Of a stretch of DNA of 64,000 bases, positions 29,964 through 39,124 are shown in pieces. The stretch is from positions 682,001-746,000 of the forward strand of contig NZ_CP154859.1 of the NCBI RefSeq assembly GCF_039614725.1, in the 5' to 3' direction. The translations under genes and the position numbers were made by a program. The notes under the pieces are model-generated. The model did not search any database, was not told the DNA's origin, and saw only the letters and a list, made by a program, of their open reading frames with translations. The number at the start of each line of letters is the position of its first letter. Position 1 is the first letter of the stretch. This DNA comes from Thauera sp. JM12B12 (GTDB lineage Bacteria > Pseudomonadota > Gammaproteobacteria > Burkholderiales > Rhodocyclaceae).

Positions 29964-31070
29964 TCAGGCCTCGCGCATCAACAGCCAGTACTGGACCCTC
30001 AGCGTGACGGCACAGCCGGCGATGATCGCCGCCGTGGTCAGGATCGAGCCGACGGCAAGCGTCGACAGGCCGGTGACGCCCTGCCCGATCGTGCATCCGA
30101 GCGCGGTGACGCCGCCGAAGCCCATCAGCAGGCCGCCGATCATGTGGCGGACGAGGTCGCCGCTGTCGCGAAAGCTCTCGATGCGGAAGCTTCCGCCCAC
30201 GACCGCGTTGGCGGCCGCGCCGGCGATGACGCCAAGCGCGCTGGCGATACCGAAGGTGACGACGCGGCTGGTGTCGCTCCACAACAGCAGCAGCTCGAGG
30301 GTGTAGGCGAGCGGCGCGACGAAGGTGAGCGACTCCGCGCGCCCGCTGTTGGTGGCGATGAAGGCCTCCTCGAGGGTCTCGGGGTGCTCGGCGACATAGC
30401 CGATGTGACCCGATACGTACCAGCCGGCGATCACGGTAGCGCCGACGACGAGGCCGCCGAGGAGCACGTCCGCGCGCCAGGCCTCGCGCCGGGCCAGCGA
30501 CCACAGCAGCAGGCCGCCGCCGATCGCCACGCTGGCGAGCAGCAGGGCGGTGGCGGGCGCCAGGCCCGCGGCAGCCAGGAAGGACGGGAGGTCCTGGCCG
30601 TGCTCGAGCTGGACCGCGACCGGATCGAGCAGGCCCACCCGCCACACGCCGAACAGGCCGCGCAGGGTCATGTAGGCGCCGATGGCGAGGAACACGAAGA
30701 CCACGATCGACTTCAGGTTGCCGCCGCCGATGCGGATCAGCGTCTTGCTGCCGCAGCCCGAGGCGAGCGTCATGCCGATGCCGAAGCTGGCGCCGCCGAC
30801 GAGGTGCGACAGCCAGTTGAGGCGGCTGCCGGTGTACAGGCTCTTGGAGGTGTCGAACAGGCCGAGCGCCTGCAGCGCGGCGGTGCCGAGGATGGCGACC
30901 GCGATCGCCAGTGCCCACATGCGCATGCGGTTCCAGTCGCCGATGTTCACGATGTCGGAAACGGCGCCCATGGTGCAGAAGTTCGTGCGGTGGGCGACGA
31001 AGCCGAAGAGCGTGCCGATCGCGAATGCGAGCCAGACGATGGTCGAGGCGGAGACCAGGGTTTCTTCCAT
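29964..31070 (-). CDS. YeeE/YedE family transporter (TsuA-like)
   Basis: 368 residues, about nine to ten hydrophobic segments in two related halves. The conserved Cys motifs HRTNFCTMG, SGCGSKTL and LGCTIGQGVTG match those used for thiosulfate uptake in TsuA/YeeE. It probably imports a reduced sulfur compound across the inner membrane. No TusA-like partner is adjacent. It is the last gene of the minus-strand run after queC, 56 bp downstream, and might be co-transcribed with it. Confidence 0.88.
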   Translation of the reverse strand: MEETLVSASTIVWLAFAIGTLFGFVAHRTNFCTMGAVSDIVNIGDWNRMRMWALAIAVAILGTAALQALGLFDTSKSLYTGSRLNWLSHLVGGASFGIGMTLASGCGSKTLIRIGGGNLKSIVVFVFLAIGAYMTLRGLFGVWRVGLLDPVAVQLEHGQDLPSFLAAAGLAPATALLLASVAIGGGLLLWSLARREAWRADVLLGGLVVGATVIAGWYVSGHIGYVAEHPETLEEAFIATNSGRAESLTFVAPLAYTLELLLLWSDTSRVVTFGIASALGVIAGAAANAVVGGSFRIESFRDSGDLVRHMIGGLLMGFGGVTALGCTIGQGVTGLSTLAVGSILTTAAIIAGCAVTLRVQYWLLMREA

Positions 31071-31126
31071 GATGCGGACCGGAGGGGGCGGAGGCGGGAG
31101 TTTAACCGGAAAGCGCCGGGCGGCCG

Positions 31127-31819
31127 TCAGCTGGCCGCCGGGCGATAGGGCGTGGGGTCGGACACCCCTGCGGCGGCGAAACCCGCCGCACGCAGACGGC
31201 AGGCTTCGCAGCGCCCGCAGGCGCGGCCGTCGTCGTCGGCCTGGTAGCAGGTCACGGTGATGCCATAGTCGACGCCGAGCGCGAGGCCGCGGCGGATGAT
31301 GTCGGCCTTGGAGAGGTCGATCAGCGGTGCATGGATGCGCAGGCGCGCGCCTTCGACGCCGGCCTTGGTGGCGAGGTTGGCCATGTGCTCGAAGGCCTGG
31401 ATGAAGGCCGGGCGGCAGTCGGGGTAGCCGGAGTAGTCGACCGCATTGACGCCGACGAAGATGTCGTTGGCGCCGAGAACTTCGGCCCAGGCGAGCGCGA
31501 TCGACAGCATCACCGTGTTGCGTGCCGGCACGTAGGTGACCGGAATGCCGCCCTTGTCCTCGTCCACCGGCACCGCGATGCCGGGGTCGGTGAGCGCCGA
31601 GCCGCCGAACTGGCCGAGGTTGACGCTGGCGGTGCGGTGCTCCTTCGCACCCAGCGCTACGGCGACGCGGCGCGAGGCGGCGAGCTCGGCGGCGTGACGC
31701 TGGCCGTAGGCGACCGAGAGGGCGTAGGTCTCGAAGCCCATGTCGCGCGCGATCGCGAGGCAGGTGGCGGAGTCGAGTCCGCCGGAGAGCAGGACGACGG
31801 CGCGGGGCGGGTGGTTCAT
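31127..31819 (-). CDS. queC: 7-cyano-7-deazaguanine synthase
   Basis: 230 residues. It converts 7-carboxy-7-deazaguanine to preQ0 with ammonia and ATP in queuosine synthesis. The PP-loop motif [10 protein letters not shown] is at the N-terminus, and the zinc-binding cysteines [10 protein letters not shown] are near the C-terminus. It lies behind queE (79 bp spacer) at the end of the Tol-Pal run, an order common in proteobacteria. Confidence 0.96.
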   Translation of the reverse strand: MNHPPRAVVLLSGGLDSATCLAIARDMGFETYALSVAYGQRHAAELAASRRVAVALGAKEHRTASVNLGQFGGSALTDPGIAVPVDEDKGGIPVTYVPARNTVMLSIALAWAEVLGANDIFVGVNAVDYSGYPDCRPAFIQAFEHMANLATKAGVEGARLRIHAPLIDLSKADIIRRGLALGVDYGITVTCYQADDDGRACGRCEACRLRAAGFAAAGVSDPTPYRPAAS

Positions 31820-31898
31820 GTTGCGGGTTCCATCGAGGCGCGCGGGCCGGATGATGCGTGGCGCAGCGTGCGGGGTGATCGTCGCGGCAGGCGGCGCG

Positions 31899-32570
31899 CT
31901 AGCGGCCGCGGGCGTCGTTCCAGAGCACCTTGTGGAGCTGGAGCTGGAAGCGCACCGGCAGGCGGTCGCGCACCACCCATTCGGCGAGTTGGGCGGGGTC
32001 GAGCTGGCCTTCCACCGGCGACAGCAGCACGCTGCAGCGGCGATCGAGCGCGTGCTCGGCGATCTGCGCGCGTGCCCAGTCGTAGTCGGCCGCGTCGGCG
32101 AGGACGATCTTGACCTCGTCGCGCGGGCCGAGCACGGGAATGTTCTCGTAGCGGTTGCGCGCCACCTCGCCCGAGCCGGGCGCCTTCAGGTCGACGATAC
32201 GTGCCACGCGCGGGTCGACCTCGGCGATGTCGAGCGCGCCGCTGGTCTCGAGCGAGACGTCGTAGTCTGCATCGCACAGCGCACGCAGCAGGACGAGGCA
32301 GGCCTTCTGGGCGAGCGGCTCGCCACCGGTCACGCAGACGTGGCGCAGGCCGTGACGGGCGACCTCGGCGAGCACTTCATCCACCGTGCGCGACGTGCCG
32401 CCGGTGAAGGCATAGGCGGTGTCGCACCAGGTGCAACGCAGGGGGCAGCCGGTCAGGCGGACGAACACGGTGGGCAGGCCGACGCGGCTCGACTCGCCCT
32501 GCACGGAGGCGAAGATCTCGGTGATGCGCAGGCGGGCGGTCGCAGCCACCGCCATCTCCTGGTCCGCCAT
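31899..32570 (-). CDS. queE: 7-carboxy-7-deazaguanine synthase (radical SAM)
   Basis: 223 residues. It rearranges carboxytetrahydropterin to 7-carboxy-7-deazaguanine. It carries the radical SAM iron-sulfur motif C-x3-C-x2-C in [10 protein letters not shown] and the GGEP-type motif in VCVTGGEPL. The ATG at 32570 is 6 bp from the cpoB stop, so it is in the same operon. An in-frame ATG five codons later is possible. Confidence 0.95.
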   Translation of the reverse strand: MADQEMAVAATARLRITEIFASVQGESSRVGLPTVFVRLTGCPLRCTWCDTAYAFTGGTSRTVDEVLAEVARHGLRHVCVTGGEPLAQKACLVLLRALCDADYDVSLETSGALDIAEVDPRVARIVDLKAPGSGEVARNRYENIPVLGPRDEVKIVLADAADYDWARAQIAEHALDRRCSVLLSPVEGQLDPAQLAEWVVRDRLPVRFQLQLHKVLWNDARGR

Positions 32571-32576
32571 CGCGGC

Positions 32577-33323
32577 TCAGCGCGCGGCCAGCCGCTGGCG
32601 TGCGACCTGGGCAGCGTTGCTCTGCGGATAACGTTCGGTGAGGGACTTCAAGGTGTTGCGGGCGCCGCTGGCGTCGCCCATCGCCTGCTGGCTGTTGGCC
32701 AGGCCGAGCATGGAGTCGGGGGCGACGTTGTCGCTCGGCCATTTGTCGAGCACGGTCTTGAAGTGACGCGTGGCGCTGGCGACGTCCTTGGCCTGGAGCG
32801 CGGCGTTGCCGGCCCAGAAGTGCGCGCCGGCGGTGAAATTGCCCGCGGGGTAGCGGCGGGTGAAGCTGTCGAAGGCCGCGAGCGCTTCCTTGGTCTTGCC
32901 GTTCTTGAGCAGGTTGAGCGCGCCTTCGTATTCGGCGGACTCGGCTGCCGGGTCGCTGCCCGGCGCGGCGCCCGCCGGAGCCCCGGCCGCGGCCGGAGCG
33001 CCGGCGGTGCCGCCGGTCTCGATCTGGCGCAGACGCGCATCCAGATCGACGTAGAAATCCTTCTGCCGCTGCTTGAGGGTTTCGACCTCGTTCATCAGCA
33101 GCTCGATCTGACCGCGCAGGCGCGCCACTTCGGCGCGCAGCTGCTCGTTCTGCATGGCGAGTTCGAGCTGGCCGCGGCTGGTGGTCTCCAGCTGGCCCTG
33201 AACATCCTGGCGCAGCTGGATGATCTGGTTGCGGGCCTCGGTGTCACCCCCGAAAAGCTGGGCGTGCGCCGGCGCGAACGGGCTCAGGGCGAGCGCTGTG
33301 GCAAGCGGCAGAAGGCGTTTCAT
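32577..33323 (-). CDS. cpoB: Tol-Pal system coordinator CpoB (YbgF)
   Basis: 248 residues: signal peptide (MKRLLPLATALALSPFAPAHA), an N-terminal trimerising coiled coil (about 30-110), an Ala/Pro linker, and C-terminal TPR repeats (about 125-248). In E. coli it links Tol-Pal constriction to PBP1B synthesis in the periplasm. AGAGAG precedes the start, 12 bp after pal. Confidence 0.94.
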   Translation of the reverse strand: MKRLLPLATALALSPFAPAHAQLFGGDTEARNQIIQLRQDVQGQLETTSRGQLELAMQNEQLRAEVARLRGQIELLMNEVETLKQRQKDFYVDLDARLRQIETGGTAGAPAAAGAPAGAAPGSDPAAESAEYEGALNLLKNGKTKEALAAFDSFTRRYPAGNFTAGAHFWAGNAALQAKDVASATRHFKTVLDKWPSDNVAPDSMLGLANSQQAMGDASGARNTLKSLTERYPQSNAAQVARQRLAAR

Positions 33324-33335
33324 GACGGGACTCTC

Positions 33336-33848
33336 TTAGAACTCGCCCGAGTACAGCATGTCGCCGCGACGGTTTTCGCCGTAGCAGGCTTCGGTGCGGT
33401 CTTCGCAGCGCGGCTTCTCTTCGCCCAGGCTCACGGACTCGATCTGGGCTTCCTTGGCGCCCAGCAGCATCAGCGCCTGCTTGACGACGTCGGCACGCTT
33501 CTGGCCCAGCGCCAGGTTGTACTCGCGGCTGCCGCGCTCGTCGGTGTTGCCCTGCACGAGCATGCGCATCTGCGGGTTCTGGACGAGGAAGCGGGCGTGC
33601 GCCTCGATCAGCGGACGGGCTTCGGGCTTGATGACGTAGCTGTCGAAGTCGAAGAACACGCTGCGCTTGGACAGGATGTTGTTCGGGTCGGTCAGGGCGG
33701 CGATGCCGCTGCCACCGAGGCCGCCGGCGGTCACGGTGGCGACGCCCGCGCCACGGTCCTCGACCGAGGTGCCGGCGGTTTCGGGGCCGGTGCTCGAGCA
33801 GGCAGCCAGGGTCAGGGCCAGCAGGGCCGGGAGAACGAGTTTCTTCAT
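33336..33848 (-). CDS. pal: Peptidoglycan-associated lipoprotein Pal
   Basis: 170 residues. The lipoprotein signal ends in LAAC (Cys17). The OmpA-like peptidoglycan-binding domain has VFFDFDSYVIKPEARPLIEAHA and GNTDERGSREYNLALGQKRA. It anchors the outer membrane to the wall and interacts with TolB. Unusual detail: the C-terminal loop after GEEKP carries two cysteines (RCEDRTEACYGENRR), where many homologues have none. TGGAGC precedes the ATG at 33848. Confidence 0.95.
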   Translation of the reverse strand: MKKLVLPALLALTLAACSSTGPETAGTSVEDRGAGVATVTAGGLGGSGIAALTDPNNILSKRSVFFDFDSYVIKPEARPLIEAHARFLVQNPQMRMLVQGNTDERGSREYNLALGQKRADVVKQALMLLGAKEAQIESVSLGEEKPRCEDRTEACYGENRRGDMLYSGEF

Positions 33849-33915
33849 GGGTATTGCTCCAGTACTTGTGTTTAAGACAGCAGAAAGGAATGTGCGGCTC
33901 GGACCGCTTCTTGGA

Positions 33916-35193
33916 TTACCGGATCTGCGGGCCCCAGGCGGGCTCGCGGACATCGGCGGCCTGCACCGTCAGCCGCTGGCGGATGCGCCCATCGGTCGAC
34001 ACCGCCGACAGCACGCCGCGGCCACCGCTGTCGGTGGCGTACAGGATCATGCGGCCGTTGGGGGCGAAGCTGGGCGATTCGTCGCGTGCCGAATCGGTGA
34101 GGATGGTGGTCTGCCGGGTGGCGAGGTCCTGCACGGCCACCTGGAAGCGGCCGGCATTGCGGGTGATGAAGGCGAGCAGCTTGCCGTCGAAGGACAGCCG
34201 CGGCGAAACGTTGTAGTTGCCTTCGAAAGTCACCCGCTGGGCACTGCCGCCGCTGGCAGGAATACGGTAGATCTGCGGACTGCCGCCTCGATCCGAGGTG
34301 AAGTAGATGTGGCCGTCGGCGCCCCAGAAGGGCTCGGTGTCGATGCCCGAAGATTGCGCCAGGCGGCGCACGCCGGAGCCGTCGGCGCTGACCACGTAGA
34401 GCTGCGACTGACCGTCCTTGGTCAGCACGACCGCGAGCTGGCTGCCGTCCGGAGACCACGCGGGCGCGGAGTTGGAGCCCTTGAAATTGGCGACCACGCG
34501 GCGTTGGCCGGTGGCGAGCGTATGCACGTAGACGATCGGCTTCTTCTGCTCGAAGGACACGTAGGCCAGGCGCTGGCCGTCCGGCGACCATGCCGGCGAG
34601 ATGATCGGCTCGCGCGAGCGCAGCGCGGTGGCGGCGTTCATGCCGTCGGCGTCGGAGACCTGGAGCTCGAAGTTGGGGCCGGCCTTGATGACGTAGGCGA
34701 TGCGGGTGGCGAAATAGCCGGGCAGGCCGGTGAGCTTCTCGTACACGAAATCGGCGATGCGGTGGCCGACGAGACGATTCTGTGCCGGGCTCATCGGCAG
34801 CGCCATGGCGCCGAGCTCCTGCTGCTTCTGGGCGTCGAACAGACGAAAGCGCGCCTCGTAGCGGCCGTCGGCCATCGGGATCAGGCTGCCGGTGAGCACC
34901 GCGTCGGCGCCGCGTGCGCGTACGCCGGCAAGGTCGGGCATGACCGATTCGGGCATCGGCAGCGGGCCGGTGTCGATGAGGGTGAACAGGCCGCTGCGCT
35001 CGAGGTCGGCGCGCACGACGTCGGTCACGCTCTGCGGCAGGCGACCTTCGTTCTCGAAGATCGGGATGATGACCGGGAAGCGCGAGGCGCCGGCGCCGGT
35101 GATCTCGATCGACAGCTGGGCGTGCGCGCCCAGCGCGAGGCTGGCGAGCAGGCCGGCGAGGAAAAGGCGGACGATGTGCAGGGTTTTGATCAT
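33916..35193 (-). CDS. tolB: Tol-Pal system beta-propeller protein TolB
   Basis: 425 residues: signal peptide (MIKTLHIVRLFLAGLLASLALGAHAQ), N-terminal alpha/beta domain (about 27-160), and a six-bladed propeller with repeated AWSPDGQRLAYVS, AWSPDGSQLAVVL, RLSFDGKLLAFIT and SFAPNGRMILYAT blades. It is periplasmic and binds Pal and TolA. The start at 35193 follows TGGAGAAA and removes 11 residues of the longer frame. Confidence 0.95.
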   Translation of the reverse strand: MIKTLHIVRLFLAGLLASLALGAHAQLSIEITGAGASRFPVIIPIFENEGRLPQSVTDVVRADLERSGLFTLIDTGPLPMPESVMPDLAGVRARGADAVLTGSLIPMADGRYEARFRLFDAQKQQELGAMALPMSPAQNRLVGHRIADFVYEKLTGLPGYFATRIAYVIKAGPNFELQVSDADGMNAATALRSREPIISPAWSPDGQRLAYVSFEQKKPIVYVHTLATGQRRVVANFKGSNSAPAWSPDGSQLAVVLTKDGQSQLYVVSADGSGVRRLAQSSGIDTEPFWGADGHIYFTSDRGGSPQIYRIPASGGSAQRVTFEGNYNVSPRLSFDGKLLAFITRNAGRFQVAVQDLATRQTTILTDSARDESPSFAPNGRMILYATDSGGRGVLSAVSTDGRIRQRLTVQAADVREPAWGPQIR

Positions 35194-35233
35194 GCGGGAT
35201 TTTCTCCAGCCGCGGATTATAGACATGACGGAC

Positions 35234-36169
35234 TCACTCGTCCGCCAGCGGACGGAATTTAAGCTCCAGCGTGCGTTGGAACTGGCTGCGGTTCTCCGGC
35301 AGCGGCAGCGGGCTCGAGCGCCGGATCGCGCGCTCGATCGCCTCGTCCAGCGCCGCGATGCCGGACGAACGCTTCAGCCGCACGTTGAGGACCTCGCCGC
35401 TCGGCAGCTGGTCGACCTCGAACACCGCCTCCGGGTTGCCGGTGAGGCCGGGCGGGCGCAGCAGGTTGCCGCGCACCTTGGCGGCGATCGCCGCGCGGTA
35501 CTTGTCGATGTCCCCGCCCGGCGCCCCCTGGCTGGCGGCACCCTGAGCCGCCGCGCGCGCGCCTTCCTGCTGCATCAGGCTGGCCAGGCGTGCCTGCTCG
35601 GCGCGCTGCAGCTCCTGTTCCAGGCGCTGCGCGGTCGGGTCGGGAGCGGGTTTGGGCTGGGGTTTGGGCTGCGGCTTGGGTTCGGGCTTCGGTTCGGGTT
35701 TGGGCTGCGGCTTGGGCTCGGGTTTGGGCTCAGGCTTGGGTTCGGGTTTCGGCTTGGGCTCGGGCTTCGGTTCCGGTTTGGGTGCGGGCTTCGGCGGCTC
35801 CGGCTTTTTCTCGGGCGGCTTGGTCGCGATCTCGGGTTTCGGCACCGGCGCGGGCTTGGGCGGCTCGGGCTTGGGTTCAGGCTTGGGCTCGGGCTTCGGC
35901 TCGGGTTTGGGTTCCGGCTTGGGTTCGGGTTTGGGCTCGGGCTTGGGTTCCGGTTTCGGCTCGGGCGTCGGCTGCGGGCGCGCGGCGGCGGGCGCACTAC
36001 GCGCCGGCATCGATGCCAGGCCGACCTCGAGCGCCGCGGGCGGCGGGCTCTGCCAGCGGATGCCGAAGAACAGGAACAGGAAAAGCCCCACGTGCACGGC
36101 GATCGCCAGGCCCATGGACTGCCATTTGCCCGGCGCCTCGCGGCGGGGCGGCGCTGCGCGTTCCCTCAT
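35234..36169 (-). CDS. tolA: TolA, periplasm-spanning Tol-Pal protein
   Basis: 311 residues: one membrane helix (about 19-37), a long low-complexity rod (about 65-178) made almost only of Pro, Glu and Lys in PEPK units, a short charged helix, and a C-terminal TonB/TolA-like domain (about 220-311, [29 protein letters not shown]). In many bacteria the TolA middle is an Ala/Lys-rich helix. Here it is a polyproline-like spacer more typical of TonB. Context between tolR and tolB settles the name. It starts with an ATGA overlap on tolR. Confidence 0.93.
   Translation of the reverse strand: MRERAAPPRREAPGKWQSMGLAIAVHVGLFLFLFFGIRWQSPPPAALEVGLASMPARSAPAAARPQPTPEPKPEPKPEPKPEPKPEPKPEPKPEPKPEPKPEPPKPAPVPKPEIATKPPEKKPEPPKPAPKPEPKPEPKPKPEPKPEPKPEPKPQPKPEPKPEPKPQPKPQPKPAPDPTAQRLEQELQRAEQARLASLMQQEGARAAAQGAASQGAPGGDIDKYRAAIAAKVRGNLLRPPGLTGNPEAVFEVDQLPSGEVLNVRLKRSSGIAALDEAIERAIRRSSPLPLPENRSQFQRTLELKFRPLADE
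35640..35975 (-). repeat. Low-complexity PEPK-coding repeat in tolA
   Basis: About 330 bp of near-tandem 12-bp units coding Pro-Glu-Pro-Lys, interrupted by a few different stretches (such as [16 protein letters not shown]). Such repeats can change length by slippage. On the opposite strand it gives a Gly-Leu-Gly-Ser frame that is a shadow. Confidence 0.9.
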
Positions 36170-36582
36170 TTCTGGGTCGTCGCGCTCTGGGTGACGAGGC
36201 TGATCTTGCGGACCCCGACGCTGCGTGCGACTTCGAGCACGTCGATGACCTTCTGATAGTCCAGCTTGCTGTCGGCGGCGACCAGGAAGGCTTGCTCCGG
36301 GTTCTTGGCCAGGGCGTCCTGCAGGGTGGTCGCGAGCTGATCCTTGCGGACTGGCCGCGAATTGCCGCTGTTGCTCGGGCGCAACGCGAGCGCGCCGTCA
36401 GCCTTCACCTCGATGAAGATCGCCTCGGCTTGCGGCGGCGGCGTGCCTGCCCCGGCGGACGGGACGTTGATGGTGCCCTGCTGGATCATCGGCGCGGTGA
36501 CCATGAAGATCACCAGCAGCACCAGCATCACGTCGATGTAGGGCACGACGTTGATCTGGTTCATGAGGCGGCGTTGGCGCAT
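36166..36582 (-). CDS. tolR: Biopolymer transporter TolR/ExbD
   Basis: 138 residues. One N-terminal membrane helix ([17 protein letters not shown]) with the conserved Asp of [15 protein letters not shown], needed for proton-driven motion, then a periplasmic domain. It works with TolQ to energise TolA. It is 18 bp after tolQ and overlaps the tolA start. Confidence 0.95.
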   Translation of the reverse strand: MRQRRLMNQINVVPYIDVMLVLLVIFMVTAPMIQQGTINVPSAGAGTPPPQAEAIFIEVKADGALALRPSNSGNSRPVRKDQLATTLQDALAKNPEQAFLVAADSKLDYQKVIDVLEVARSVGVRKISLVTQSATTQK

Positions 36583-36600
36583 CGTTCGCTCTCCGTCCGC

Positions 36601-37269
36601 TCAGCGCAGGTTGCGCTGCAGGATGTTGGAGAACTCTTCCATGAAGCTCTCGAAGCGGATGCCGAGGCGGTCGATGTCGTGCGCGAAGCGGTTGTAGGCG
36701 ACGACCGCCGGGATCGCGGCGAACAGGCCGATCGCGGTGGCGACCAGGGCCTCGGCGATGCCGGGCGCGACCTGGGCGAGCGTGGCCGAACCGACGCTGG
36801 ACAGGCCGCGGAAGGAGTTCATGATCCCCCACACGGTGCCGAGCAGGCCGATGTAGGGCGACACCGAGCCGACCGAGGCGAGGAAGGCGAGGTGGGCCTC
36901 GAGGTCGTCGATCTCGCGCTGGTGCGTGGCGCGCATCGCGCGGCGGGCGCCGTCGAGCGTGGCGCCGTGGTCGTGGCCCTTGGCGCGCAGCTTGGTGAAT
37001 TCGCGGTAGCCGGCCTCGAAGATGCGCTCCATGCCGTCGGCCTGGTGGCGGCTGGCGGATTCATACAGCGTGTTGAGATCGCCGCCGCTCCAGAAGTCGC
37101 GCTCGAAGTTGTCGGTCTCGGTGCGCGCCTGGCGGATCTGGAAGGACTTGCGGAAGATCCAGTACCAGGACACCAGCGACAGGCCGGCGAGCAGGGCCAT
37201 GACGAGCTGGACGAGCACGCTCGCCTGGGAGATCAGGCTGATGATGGAGAGGTCGTGGGTGACGGTCAT
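36601..37269 (-). CDS. tolQ: Proton channel protein TolQ
   Basis: 222 residues with three membrane helices (about 10-35, 125-155 and 165-195) and the conserved GLLGTVWGIMNSF and GLFAAIPAVVAYNRF segments of the TolQ/ExbB/MotA family. The ATG at 37269 overlaps the ybgC stop (ATGA), which decides the start over a much longer frame. Confidence 0.95.
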   Translation of the reverse strand: MTVTHDLSIISLISQASVLVQLVMALLAGLSLVSWYWIFRKSFQIRQARTETDNFERDFWSGGDLNTLYESASRHQADGMERIFEAGYREFTKLRAKGHDHGATLDGARRAMRATHQREIDDLEAHLAFLASVGSVSPYIGLLGTVWGIMNSFRGLSSVGSATLAQVAPGIAEALVATAIGLFAAIPAVVAYNRFAHDIDRLGIRFESFMEEFSNILQRNLR

Positions 37270-37724
37270 GCTTGGCTTTCGATGAGGGCGTGCAGGGAGG
37301 CAGGGAGGGCGATGGGTTTGTGCCGGCCGAGGTCGATGCTGGCGAGGAGGACTCGGGCGGTGAACAGAAGTTCTGCGCCACGACGGATTTCCTGCTCGAA
37401 GAGCAGGCTTGCCCGTCGCAGGGCGCCGATGCGTGTCGCGATTTCGAGCGCGTCGTCCAGGCGGGCTGGCGCGAGGTAGTCGGCCTGCACCGAGCGCACG
37501 ACGAAGGCAAGCCCGCTTTCGTCGAGCAGGGCCTGCTGGCTCACGCCGAGCCGGCGCAGCCATTCGGTTCGCGCACGCTCGCAGAATTTGAGGTAGTTTG
37601 CGTAATACACCACGCCCCCCGCATCCGTGTCTTCGTAATAGACTCGCAGCGGCAGGGTGAAGGCTTGCGACGGCGCCGGCGGGTTGCTTGCGCGGGTGTC
37701 GTTGCGGTCGATTCTCGGTTGCAT
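37266..37724 (-). CDS. ybgC: Tol-Pal-associated acyl-CoA thioesterase YbgC
   Basis: 152 residues, 4-hydroxybenzoyl-CoA-thioesterase-like hotdog fold with catalytic Asp in YYEDTDAGGVVYYANYLKF. It hydrolyses short-chain acyl-CoA and is the usual first gene of the tol-pal operon. The first 22 residues are a Pro/Ala/Arg-rich extension before the family core. There is no ribosome site at the ATG, and a -10-like TAGAAT lies 6 nt upstream, suggesting a leaderless message. Confidence 0.93.
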   Translation of the reverse strand: MQPRIDRNDTRASNPPAPSQAFTLPLRVYYEDTDAGGVVYYANYLKFCERARTEWLRRLGVSQQALLDESGLAFVVRSVQADYLAPARLDDALEIATRIGALRRASLLFEQEIRRGAELLFTARVLLASIDLGRHKPIALPASLHALIESQA

Positions 37725-37736
37725 TGCAGCATTCTA
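37725..37736 (-). promoter_or_regulatory. Putative leaderless promoter of the tol-pal operon
   Basis: TAGAAT (minus strand, 37731-37736) is 6 nt before the ybgC ATG. A transcript from it would start at or next to the A of the start codon. Confidence 0.4.
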
Positions 37737-37810
37737 GCCGAGGCATCGCGCCAGGTGCACGTCTGTTGCAAATGCTGATGAGTGGTGCGATGGTCAAGGC
37801 TTAATACTTG

Positions 37811-37846
37811 TTGTAGAAGCATTTTTCTTGAAATGTTATTCGTCCC
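37811..37846 (+). promoter_or_regulatory. Putative sigma-70-type promoter for the STAS gene
   Basis: TTGTAG at 37811-37816 and TGTTAT at 37834-37839 with a 17-bp AT-rich spacer, giving a start near 37846, about 68 nt before the GTG start. Confidence 0.4.
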
Positions 37847-37913
37847 GGCGCTGCCAGGAAGGGCGTGCATGCGAGGCTCTTGTGCAGCGCTCCGGGCCAG
37901 CAGGAAAACGAAC

Positions 37914-39083
37914 GTGGCACTCCCTTTCTTCGGCAAGAAACCTGCCCCGCCTCGGCCTGCGGCAGCGCCGGAGGAGCGCGCTGCCGCCGAGGCGGTGCCG
38001 CCACCGACCGAGCTGTCGGAGCTTGATTTCAGCGGCTCCGACCATGGCCGCGGCCTCGCGCACGCGGCCGGACTGGTCGAGGTCCAGGAATGCGGCAGCG
38101 GTATCGGCGCCGCCTTCGAGGAGGCTGCGGTGCTCTACGCCAACGGCAACGATGACGAGGCGCTTGCGCTCCTCGAGACGGCGGTGCCCGGCGAGGGCGG
38201 TGCGGTGGGCGAGGGCGCATGGCTGATGCTGCTCGACCTGTACCGGCTGGGCGGCCTCCGCCAGCGTTTCGAGTCGCGGGTGCTCGACTACGCCACCCGT
38301 TTCGAGCGCTCGCCGCCACCCTGGGAGGATCTGTCCCTCGGCGCCGGCAAGGCGAAGGCGGGCCAGGCGCCCCTGGTCAACCTGAGCGGCAATCTCTCGG
38401 CCGCGGCCGAGAAGCAGTTCCAGCAGATTGCCGCGATCGCCCGCCGCAGCGGCGGCGTGCGCATCGACGTGAGCAAGGTTCGCGGCGTGGACGACGCCGG
38501 ATGCGCGGTCTGGCGCCGACTGCTCGCCGAACTGGCGACGGAGCGCATCGGCGTCACCCTGGTCAATGTGCAGTCGCTGGCCGAGGTGCTTGGACGGCGC
38601 GTCACCGCTGGACGTGCGGAGGAGCGCGACACCTGGCTGATGCTGCTCGAACTGCTCCAGTACGCGGGCGATCAGGCGCGCTTCGAGGATCTCGCGGTGG
38701 AGTATGCGGTGACCTTCGAAGAGTCGCCGCCGTCGTGGGAGCGCCGTGCTGCGGTCGCGCCCGCCGCCGAGGCCAGGGCCGGCGCAGTGCCGCCGGCGCC
38801 GGCCGACCCCGACGGCTTTGCATTCGAGGGCGAACTGACGGGTGCGGCCAACGAGACGCTCAAGCGGCTGGCGGCCTTCGCGGCCGACCGCCGGATGCTC
38901 AAGGTCGATTGCAGTCGCCTGCGCCGGGTCGACTTCGTCTGCGCGGGGACCTTGTTCAACATTCTCGTCACCTTGCAGGCTCAGGGTAAACTCGTGAGCC
39001 TCGCCAACGTGAACGCGATGGTGGCGGGCCTGTTGCGCGTCATGAGCGTGGATCAGGTCGCCCACGTCACCTTGCGCCACTGA
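37914..39083 (+). CDS. Tandemly duplicated STAS-domain protein upstream of hslVU
   Basis: 389 residues, no signal peptide or membrane segment. After an N-terminal region of about 100 residues, two related modules follow, at about 103-235 and 241-389. Each starts with a helical pair ([25 protein letters not shown], and [25 protein letters not shown]), then a short SPP-WE motif and a STAS-like fold ([22 protein letters not shown], and [22 protein letters not shown]). STAS domains usually bind partner proteins or nucleotides in stress and sigma-factor control. The gene lies 41 bp before hslV, hinting at a link to stress proteolysis. A GTG start after AGGAAA is preferred. Confidence 0.83.
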   Translation: MALPFFGKKPAPPRPAAAPEERAAAEAVPPPTELSELDFSGSDHGRGLAHAAGLVEVQECGSGIGAAFEEAAVLYANGNDDEALALLETAVPGEGGAVGEGAWLMLLDLYRLGGLRQRFESRVLDYATRFERSPPPWEDLSLGAGKAKAGQAPLVNLSGNLSAAAEKQFQQIAAIARRSGGVRIDVSKVRGVDDAGCAVWRRLLAELATERIGVTLVNVQSLAEVLGRRVTAGRAEERDTWLMLLELLQYAGDQARFEDLAVEYAVTFEESPPSWERRAAVAPAAEARAGAVPPAPADPDGFAFEGELTGAANETLKRLAAFAADRRMLKVDCSRLRRVDFVCAGTLFNILVTLQAQGKLVSLANVNAMVAGLLRVMSVDQVAHVTLRH

Positions 39084-39124
39084 ACAATCCACGAGCCCGG
39101 CGACTCCGCGGGCGGAGAACAGCA

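Noticed and set aside
31740-33875. 711-residue plus-strand frame
   Set aside because: Antisense of queC, queE, cpoB and pal, all recognised families.
35652-36194. Plus-strand Gly-Leu-Gly-Ser repeat frame
   Set aside because: Complement of the PEPK repeat in tolA; tolA is supported by conserved domains and operon position.
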